NCBI GenBank assembly: GCA_037445245.1
Contig: JBBIKU010000140.1
Coordinates: forward strand, 1 to 6,316
Direction of reading: 5' to 3'
Source: JBBIKU01 sp037445245
Lineage (GTDB): Bacteria > Chloroflexota > Anaerolineae > Anaerolineales > Anaerolineaceae
DNA: 6,316 nucleotides
Of this stretch, positions 1 through 4,860 are shown piece after piece (the first letter of the stretch is position 1; each line of letters begins with the position of its first letter). The notes beneath the pieces are model-generated. The model worked only from the letters and a program-made list of their open reading frames with translations. It had not been told where the DNA came from and did no database searches. Position numbers and translations under genes: made by a program.

Positions 1-614
1 CTCGGTGTATCCCAGAACCTCTCCATTCGAACGGTAGACCAACCCTGCAGGCGCTGCGCCGGGAAGGCGGCGGCGCTCTGAACCAGCGGCGGCACCAGAC
101 AATGGTACAGGCTGCGGGTGGAAATCTCATCAGCCGGCTGAACTGGCTGCCACAAGGCAGCGTTGCCATTGCTGAACTCGCTGGCGGGGTAGAAGCGCCA
201 GATGCGTTGCCAGGCGTAGACGGCGAATCCTGCCCGGCGTAGCTGCTCGTAAACCGGGTTGGTTTCTTCCAGTTCTGCCAGCAGGTTAAAAGCGCCCCAC
301 GCTCCGGCTTGCTGCGCCATGCCGTCCAGCATTTCCAACAGCAGGGGCTTCTGGCAGGCGCTCTCCGGCAGCAGATAGCAAATGCGGGCGGATCGTTCCC
401 CCATCCGGTAATGCATCTGACCGATCAGGGATGTGCCGTTATGCTGCGAATCGACCACGCCGGTGAAGCTTCCATGCTCAGGATGCAGGTTCGCCAGTAT
501 GGCAGCCACTCCCAGGCGGTTGCCGCGGGTCAGTTCCAGAGCGCTGTCGAGTGCGAGTAACTGGCGGCGGTTGCGAAACAGGCTCACCAGATCGTGCCAG
601 GCAAACGGGCGCAT
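1..614 (-). CDS. GNAT-like N-acetyltransferase, 5' part, runs off left edge, probably frameshifted
   Basis: This gene was read from the reverse complement. It opens with an ATG at 614 (MRPFAWHDLVSLF) and stays open for 204 codons to the window edge. An in-frame TAA lies three codons upstream of the ATG, so no earlier start is available. A GGAG lies 14 nt upstream, which is far for a Shine-Dalgarno. The segment around residues 105-145 (QAGAWGAFNLLAEL, then NPVYEQLRRAGFAVYAWQRIW) resembles the C-terminal part of a GNAT fold, where a helix carrying Y..LR.AGF follows the acetyl-CoA-binding region. From L189 on, the reading becomes unlike a protein (GWSTVRMERFWDTP), while the neighbouring frame gives GLVYRSNGEVLGYTE, typical of a GNAT beta-hairpin. 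This suggests a second GNAT-like domain after a one-base loss. The substrate is unknown. The GNAT call is from pattern memory and is moderate; the existence of the gene is firm. Confidence 0.6.
   Translation of the reverse strand, partial: MRPFAWHDLVSLFRNRRQLLALDSALELTRGNRLGVAAILANLHPEHGSFTGVVDSQHNGTSLIGQMHYRMGERSARICYLLPESACQKPLLLEMLDGMAQQAGAWGAFNLLAELEETNPVYEQLRRAGFAVYAWQRIWRFYPASEFSNGNAALWQPVQPADEISTRSLYHCLVPPLVQSAAAFPAQRLQGWSTVRMERFWDTP
41..46 (-). other. Probable 1-nt frameshift (short G run) in the GNAT-like gene
   Basis: On the minus strand the codons run CTG CAG GGT TGG. One extra G in the GGG run (plus-strand CCC at 43-45) would give CAG GGG TTG GTC TAC and the reading QGLVYRSNGEVLGYTE to the window edge. 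That reading has the look of a beta-hairpin, whereas the in-phase one contains W, M and R clusters and uses AGG, ACA and CGA codons. Both frames are open to position 1, so a stop codon cannot decide between them. A sequencing or assembly error and a true mutation are equally possible. Confidence 0.5.
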
Positions 615-660
615 GTTGATCAGTTAAACTCCAATTTACACTTCACTTTATTTCTTCCCG

Positions 661-689
661 ATTCTACCACGCTGCCCTAATTGCAACAA
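661..689 (-). promoter_or_regulatory. Candidate promoter for the GNAT-like gene
   Basis: On the minus strand TTGTTG (689-684) is followed after exactly 17 nt by TAGAAT (666-661). A TG at 669-668 gives an extended -10 (TGG-TAGAAT). The predicted transcript start is near 654, leaving a leader of about 40 nt before the ATG at 614. The -35 matches only the TTG of the consensus; the -10 matches 5 of 6 bases. The box was found by eye only. Confidence 0.45.
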
Positions 690-781
690 TAAAGGTTCTA
701 TATGCACCCTAAGCAGAGAAAGTCACCCTCCCAATGTTTGCGGGGGCGTCGCCGGCGCCGGGTGGATCGCAAAAAAGGGGA

Positions 782-1555
782 TTAACGTTTGATGCGCCAG
801 AGGTACACGCCGAGACCTGCCCCCAGAAGCACCATGATTCCCCCCAGAATTCCGAGCAGCGGTGAGCGCCCGCCTTCGAGTCCTGATTCGGGTCTGGCTT
901 GTGAACTGAGCTGTGCCCCGAAAGCGATGGTCGAGCGGTCACCGGGATTCACCGTCAACGGGTAATTCATGGTGGTGGTCGGGTTGTAGCCCTGGGGCAG
1001 CGCCACGCTGATGTTATACTCGCCTCCCTCGATGTCATCAAAGCATAACGGCTCGGCGCCGTGGGTGGTGGTGCCAGTCAGTGAAACCCTGCCGGCGCGG
1101 TCCGAAACACTGACCACGCCACCGGAGATCTGGCTCTCACTGCCATCCGGCATGCCGTTGCCGTTGATATCTTCGAACAGCAGGATGCAGATCTGGGCAT
1201 TCCCAAGCGAGGAGGTCGGAGTCGGCTCAGAAGGGGTGGGTGAAAGCTGCACCTCGGGCAGCGGCGTGGAAACTTCGACCACCGCGATGAGCAATCGTTG
1301 ACCAGGACGAATAGTGCAGTTCTCGTCCAACTGGTTCAAGGAACGGATGTCGCTGACCTTGGCGCCGGTCAGCAATTCGATTCCCAGACAGGTGTCTCTT
1401 TCGCCCACCATGTAGTAGATCCGACCCGTGTCGTCGGGGGTGGGCGTTTGGTAGGCGAACTGGGCTGGGGGGGCAGCCACCGCGGGCGCGCTCAGCACCA
1501 ACGCCAGCCCCATCATCCCCACCAGGCTTGCAAGAAAGAAAGTGTTCTTTTTCAT
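782..1555 (-). CDS. Secreted, membrane-anchored LysM / SdrD B-like surface protein
   Basis: This 257-aa protein is modular. Residues 1-28 are a signal peptide (MKKN, hydrophobic core, cleavage near AVA-A). Residues 46-91 form a LysM-like domain (IYYMVGERDTCLGIELL to IRPGQRLLI) with cysteines C56 and C80. Residues 95-116 are a Pro/Thr/Ser-rich linker. Residues 120-215 look like an SdrD B / carboxypeptidase-regulatory type beta-sandwich; it has a Ca-binding-like loop, D129-x-N131-x-N133-G-x-x-D137, and cysteines C123 and C171. Residues 232-253 are a single transmembrane helix followed by RIKR, which predicts a cytoplasmic tail. The inferred role is peptidoglycan or glycan contact at the outer face of the membrane; the partner is unknown. 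The ATG at 1555 is the natural start because the signal peptide begins there. The gene is last in the cluster, 23 nt after recN, with only an AGGT as ribosome site (1566-1563). LysM is clear; the SdrD-like call is moderate. Confidence 0.8.
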   Translation of the reverse strand: MKKNTFFLASLVGMMGLALVLSAPAVAAPPAQFAYQTPTPDDTGRIYYMVGERDTCLGIELLTGAKVSDIRSLNQLDENCTIRPGQRLLIAVVEVSTPLPEVQLSPTPSEPTPTSSLGNAQICILLFEDINGNGMPDGSESQISGGVVSVSDRAGRVSLTGTTTHGAEPLCFDDIEGGEYNISVALPQGYNPTTTMNYPLTVNPGDRSTIAFGAQLSSQARPESGLEGGRSPLLGILGGIMVLLGAGLGVYLWRIKR

Positions 1556-1572
1556 CGATCGTACCTGGGAGG

Positions 1573-1581
1573 ATTATATCA
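1573..1581 (-). promoter_or_regulatory. Extended -10 box overlapping the recN stop, for the LysM gene
   Basis: The minus strand reads TGATATAAT, a perfect TATAAT (1578-1573) preceded by the TG of an extended -10. The first three bases (TGA) are the recN stop codon. Transcription would start near 1566, giving a leader of about 11 nt that begins with AGGT. No good -35 is seen at 16-18 nt, which an extended -10 can tolerate. The LysM gene could thus be transcribed separately as well as by read-through from recN. Confidence 0.45.
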
Positions 1582-3318
1582 TCCTTGCGTCAACTCGCCA
1601 GCGCGCTGGCGGGCGCGCTGCAGCGTGTCGCGGGCGGCTTCGCGGTTGGCTTCGCTCACCCCTCCCAGCATTTGCGCCAGTTCTTCCAGACGGGCGTTCT
1701 CGTCCAGGGCGTCCACCTGAGTCAGGGTGCGACCGTCGACGACCGTCTTGCGAACGCGAAAATGCTGGTCGCCGAAGGCAGCCAGTTGCGGCAGGTGGGT
1801 CACGCACAGCACCTGATGCTGGCGGGCAAGCTGCCACAATTTTTCGCCAATCACCGCTCCGACCCTGCCGCCGATGCCCTGATCGATCTCGTCGAAGATC
1901 AGGGTTGGCACCTCGTCGGCGCGCGCCAGAACGTTCTTCAATGCCAGCATCAGGCGCGAAGTTTCTCCGCCGGAGGCGATCTTGACCAGCGGCTTGAGCC
2001 CCTCGCCCGGGTTGGGGGCGATCAGGAATTCGACCCGGTCGAAGCCGCTCTCGTCGAAAGCCACCCGCCTGCCGTCGGCAAGTGCCGCTCCCTGCGGGTC
2101 GGGTTCGTAGCGCAGGTCGACCGCAAACTGCGCTCCTGCCATGTTCAGGTCTGCCAGCTCGGCTTCGACTGCCGCCCCCAGTTGTTGAGCGGCTTGGCGG
2201 CGCAGCCGGGACAGCTCGGCGCCACTGCGGCTGAGCTCATCCAGCAAACGGCTTTCCTGCGTTTCCAGTTCAGCGACGCGTTCAGAGGCGCCAGCGATGG
2301 TTTCGAGTTGACGGCGGGCTTCTTCGGCGAACGCCAGCACGGTCTCGAGGTTGCTGCCGTACTTGCGCTTGAGGTTGTTGATCAAATCCAGGCGTTCTTC
2401 GGTCTGTTCCAGGCGGCGGGGGTTGAACTCGATCTGCTCCAGATAGCGACGTACATCGCGGCTGATTTCAGCCAGGTTTTCGGCGAGTGTTTCCGCCTGC
2501 TGGTAGAGCTCCGCTTGCGAGGGGTCAATGCGGCTGAGGGCAGCCAGCGAATCGACCGCCTTGCCCAGCAGCTCTGAAATGGGGGGTGCTTCAGGGTCGC
2601 CATCCTCGATCAACGACAGGCTGGTTTGTGCCAGTTGTGCCAGAGCTTCGGCGTTGGCGAGGCGGTCGCGCTCACGGCGCAGTTCTTCTTCCTCGCCGGG
2701 TTGCAGGCGGGCAGCTTCGATCTCCTGCACTTGGTAGTTGAGCAAGTCGATGCGGCGGGCGGCGTCCTGATCGGCTTCGCGCAGCGCCTTTAAATCACGG
2801 CGCCGCGCCGTAAGATTGCGATAGATGCGACGGTAGGCTTCGAGGGTGGTTTCATTGTCGCTGAAGCGGTCCAACAGGCGCAAGTGCTGGCGTACGTTCA
2901 ACAGCGAGAGGTGTTCGGATTGACCATGAATATCCAGCAGGTAGCTGCCCAGTTCGCGCAGCAGGCTAACGTTGACCGTACGCCCGTTGACGCGCGCAAT
3001 GGTGCGCCCTTCGCGCCGCAACTCGCGCCCGAGCGAGACGAAATCGGGGTCGTCCAGCAGGTCTTCCCGTTGCAGGGTTTCGTGAACGGCTTGGCGGTTG
3101 GCGGATGGGATGCGGTAGGTGGCTTCGAGCAGCGCCCGTTCGCTCCCGCTGCGGATCATGGTGGTGTCGGTGCGCCCACCGACCAGTGCATCCAGGGCAT
3201 CCAGCAGGATCGATTTGCCGGCGCCGGTTTCGCCGGTGAAAGTGCTCAACCCCGGCTCGAGCTTGAGCTCGAGCTGGTGAATGATGGCGAAATTTTCGAT
3301 GTGCAGTTCGGTCAACAT
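1579..3318 (-). CDS. recN: DNA repair protein RecN
   Basis: RecN is an SMC-like cytoplasmic ATPase acting early in recombinational repair of double-strand breaks. From the chosen start the protein has 579 aa, close to the usual 550-580. The N-terminus MLTELHIENFAIIHQLEL is the family signature opening. Walker A is GETGAGKS at residues 29-36. A long charged region with heptad-like Leu/Glu/Arg character at about 155-400 fits the coiled-coil arms. The ABC signature ASGGETSRL lies at 448-456, Walker B LIFDEID at 474-480 with D476/E477, and the switch histidine in CVTHLPQLA is H508. A GTG at 3360 would add 14 residues (MESKSDNQDGSGAP) and overlap the upstream gene. The ATG at 3318 is preferred because RecN proteins normally begin at ML.ELxIxNFA, although no strong ribosome site lies before either start. 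Its neighbour nadK is a common partner. All key motifs are intact. Confidence 0.96.
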   Translation of the reverse strand: MLTELHIENFAIIHQLELKLEPGLSTFTGETGAGKSILLDALDALVGGRTDTTMIRSGSERALLEATYRIPSANRQAVHETLQREDLLDDPDFVSLGRELRREGRTIARVNGRTVNVSLLRELGSYLLDIHGQSEHLSLLNVRQHLRLLDRFSDNETTLEAYRRIYRNLTARRRDLKALREADQDAARRIDLLNYQVQEIEAARLQPGEEEELRRERDRLANAEALAQLAQTSLSLIEDGDPEAPPISELLGKAVDSLAALSRIDPSQAELYQQAETLAENLAEISRDVRRYLEQIEFNPRRLEQTEERLDLINNLKRKYGSNLETVLAFAEEARRQLETIAGASERVAELETQESRLLDELSRSGAELSRLRRQAAQQLGAAVEAELADLNMAGAQFAVDLRYEPDPQGAALADGRRVAFDESGFDRVEFLIAPNPGEGLKPLVKIASGGETSRLMLALKNVLARADEVPTLIFDEIDQGIGGRVGAVIGEKLWQLARQHQVLCVTHLPQLAAFGDQHFRVRKTVVDGRTLTQVDALDENARLEELAQMLGGVSEANREAARDTLQRARQRAGELTQG

Positions 3319-3340
3319 GGGCGCGCCGCTACCATCCTGG

Positions 3341-3883
3341 TTATCGGATTTTGATTCCACCCAGACGATAATACGTGGAACTGGCTACCAAAAATGTGTA
3401 TAAGCCCTGCCAGACCAGCGGCAGAAAGGCAAAGAAGGATAGCGACCGGCTGCTACCGAGCATCAAGAGCAGCCCGCTGAGGTTAAGCAAAAGAAGCGGA
3501 AGGCTGCCGAGAACGGCGGCAGCGAGCGCAACTTGATAGAGCCGTTTGGAACGCCGCCGGCGCACCGCCCAGCGCACCGCCTCGGCGATGATCACCCCCG
3601 TCACCGGTGCAATGAAGAGGGTGAAGAAGCCCAGGATGGCAGCGAGATAACTGCCAAGGTAAGAGAGCACGGCAGCAATGACGAACGCCAGCGGGTAATC
3701 GATCGTCCGGGCGGTCTCGAACACTTTTTGCTGGTTGCGCACGCAGTTTTTGCAGCGATAACCGGTGGGGGTCAATACTGCGCACTCGGGACAGATTGGG
3801 CTATCGCAACGGTTGCAGCGCAACATGGTCTGGCGCTGGGGGTGGTTGATGCACACCGCCGCCGTTGGGGTTTCCTCGTTCAT
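3341..3883 (-). CDS. B-box-type zinc-finger multi-pass membrane protein, function unknown
   Basis: From the ATG at 3883 this is a 180-aa protein. Residues 11-47 hold four metal-ligand pairs, C11-x2-H14, C23-x2-C26, C31-x2-C34 and C44-x2-C47, spaced like a B-box zinc finger binding two zinc ions. The same kind of N-terminal module is known in front of some bacterial rhomboid-type membrane proteins, but no rhomboid Ser/His catalytic motif is visible here. The rest is hydrophobic, with about four membrane segments (roughly 63-84, 86-105, 116-142 and 147-170) and an Arg/Lys-rich loop (WAVRRRRSKR, 105-114) that should face the cytoplasm. The start overlaps the nadK stop as TGATG and has an AGGTGA six nt upstream; a GTG one codon earlier is possible but would sit too close to that site. 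The position between nadK and recN implies cotranscription and likely translational coupling. No function can be assigned. Confidence 0.85.
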   Translation of the reverse strand: MNEETPTAAVCINHPQRQTMLRCNRCDSPICPECAVLTPTGYRCKNCVRNQQKVFETARTIDYPLAFVIAAVLSYLGSYLAAILGFFTLFIAPVTGVIIAEAVRWAVRRRRSKRLYQVALAAAVLGSLPLLLLNLSGLLLMLGSSRSLSFFAFLPLVWQGLYTFLVASSTYYRLGGIKIR

Positions 3884-4755
3884 CACGGCTCACCTGTCGA
3901 AGGGTTTTGCTCCATATAACTGATCAGATTTCGATAAAAATAACTTGCGTCCTGAAAACGGACGAAAGAAACGGAATGATCTCCCACTGCCGCCAGCACG
4001 ATGTCGCCGGATTGCATCGGGATGGGTTGGTGGCCGTCGACGCTCAACACCGCTTCGTGATCGGTGCTGACTTCGATGGCGACCTGTACCCCCTCGGATA
4101 AGATGATGGCGCGATCGACCGAGAGGTGCGGTGCCACCGGAATGATCAGGATATTGCGAAGCTCCGGTGGCATGATCGGACCGCCCACCGCCAGGGCGTA
4201 GGCGGTGGAGCCGGTGGGGGTGGCAGCGATCAAACCGTCCGCCACGTAGCTCGCCATCATCGAGCCATCCACGCTGGCTTTGAGGCGAATCGGACGCACG
4301 TATCGCCCGCGACAGACCACGGCTTCATTCAACACGTCCCATTTTCTTAGGGGTTTCCCCCGGCGGAGGTGCTCGGCGCGTAGCATCATGCGATGCTCCA
4401 GCCAGTAGTTGCCCTGCAGCAGCCCGGGCAGGATGCTGCGCCAGTTTTGGCTGCTCAGCTCGTACAGGAAGCCGAAGTGACCGGCGTTGATGCCCAGCAG
4501 CGGCAATCCCAGTGGGGCGCACAGCCGACCCGCGCGCAGCATGGTGCCGTCACCGCCCAGGGCGATCAGCAGATCGAATTCACCCGCTTCCAGGCGTTGC
4601 TGCAGCCTCGCATCATAGAGCGAGACGCACAGGCGTGCTGCCACGCCGCGGCTCTTCAAAAAGTCCACCACGCTGTGCGCCGAGTGGGCAGCATCAGCCA
4701 GACCGGGGTTAAAAGCGATGGCGATGCTCTGCGGAATGGGATGGATTTCGGGCAT
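3883..4755 (-). CDS. nadK: NAD kinase (NAD+ to NADP+)
   Basis: This is a cytoplasmic ATP- or polyphosphate-dependent NAD kinase that makes NADP+. From the ATG at 4755 it has 290 aa, the usual family size. Family motifs appear in order: GGDGT at 67-71 (phosphate binding and catalytic Asp), GINAGHFGFL at 88-97, LNEAVV at 142-147 (the NE motif), ADGLIAATPTGSTAYALAVGGPI spanning 172-194, and a late SVDGHQ at 238-243. The last differs slightly from the common DGQ. The usual YSLSAGGPI appears as YALAVGGPI, a conservative variation. Three starts are close together: TTG 4764, ATG 4761 and ATG 4755. The last is preferred because a TATAAT box ends at 4764, so the first two would probably lie upstream of the transcript start; none has a ribosome site. 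It is the first gene of the minus-strand cluster and diverges from secA. The family assignment is secure; the start is uncertain by up to three codons. Confidence 0.95.
   Translation of the reverse strand: MPEIHPIPQSIAIAFNPGLADAAHSAHSVVDFLKSRGVAARLCVSLYDARLQQRLEAGEFDLLIALGGDGTMLRAGRLCAPLGLPLLGINAGHFGFLYELSSQNWRSILPGLLQGNYWLEHRMMLRAEHLRRGKPLRKWDVLNEAVVCRGRYVRPIRLKASVDGSMMASYVADGLIAATPTGSTAYALAVGGPIMPPELRNILIIPVAPHLSVDRAIILSEGVQVAIEVSTDHEAVLSVDGHQPIPMQSGDIVLAAVGDHSVSFVRFQDASYFYRNLISYMEQNPSTGEP
3890..3895 (-). promoter_or_regulatory. Ribosome binding site inside the nadK 3' end
   Basis: AGGTGA on the minus strand lies within the last codons of nadK, six nt before the ATG at 3883 that shares its A with the nadK TGA. 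This spacing decides in favour of the ATG over the GTG at 3886 and supports coupled translation of the zinc-finger protein with NAD kinase. Confidence 0.6.
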
Positions 4756-4763
4756 CGACATCA

Positions 4764-4772
4764 ATTATATCA
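4764..4772 (-). promoter_or_regulatory. Extended -10 box for the nadK cluster
   Basis: The minus strand reads TGATATAAT, the same nine bases as the box before the LysM gene. The TATAAT (4769-4764) ends eight nt before the ATG at 4755. A start point about seven nt downstream (near 4757) would give a leader of about two nt, meaning an essentially leaderless mRNA. The -35 region is weak (TTCGCC at 18 nt). This box probably drives the whole four-gene cluster. Confidence 0.5.
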
Positions 4773-4809
4773 GCACCATTGCCCAGTGGCGAAGGCGGGG
4801 CGATTTTTT

Positions 4810-4839
4810 TTGTGAGTACCAGCAACCTTATGCTATAAT
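4810..4839 (+). promoter_or_regulatory. secA promoter (-35 TTGTGA, extended -10 TGCTATAAT)
   Basis: TTGTGA (4810-4815, four of six consensus bases) is followed after 18 nt by TATAAT (4834-4839), with a TG at 4831-4832 making an extended -10. A run of eight T (4804-4811) sits just upstream and partly within the -35, and could act as an UP-like element. The predicted start is near 4846, giving a leader of about 15 nt that contains the ribosome site. Confidence 0.6.
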
Positions 4840-4848
4840 CACTTCCTT

Positions 4849-4854
4849 GAAAGG
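4849..4854 (+). promoter_or_regulatory. secA ribosome binding site
   Basis: GAAAGG ends six nt before the first of two tandem ATG codons (4861 and 4864). The spacing fits the first ATG well and the second acceptably. Confidence 0.5.
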
Positions 4855-4860
4855 TACTGT

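Noticed and set aside
741..784. GC-rich palindrome (CCGGCGCCGG) and a T6 run on the minus strand, as a terminator for the LysM gene
   Set aside because: The T6 run (776-771) comes before the palindrome in the direction of transcription, and no T run follows the palindrome. No convincing intrinsic terminator is seen between 615 and 781.
1588..1593. TTGACG on the minus strand as the -35 of the LysM gene promoter
   Set aside because: It is five of six bases to consensus but lies only nine nt from TATAAT, too close to act as a normal -35. It is also part of the recN C-terminal codons.
1528..2577. Long 349-codon open frame on the plus strand, opposite recN
   Set aside because: It is fully antisense to recN and the LysM gene start, its translation is Gln/Ala/Leu-rich and low in recognisable motifs, and such frames are expected opposite GC-rich genes.
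3319..3360. GTG at 3360 as the recN start
   Set aside because: It would add a polar 14-residue extension not typical of RecN and overlap the preceding gene. The ML.ELxIxNFA opening at 3318 matches the family start.
4781..4811. GCCC...GGGC followed by eight T, like a terminator
   Set aside because: The stem is only four base pairs with a 13-nt loop, and no plus-strand gene ends here. The T run is better explained as part of the secA promoter region.
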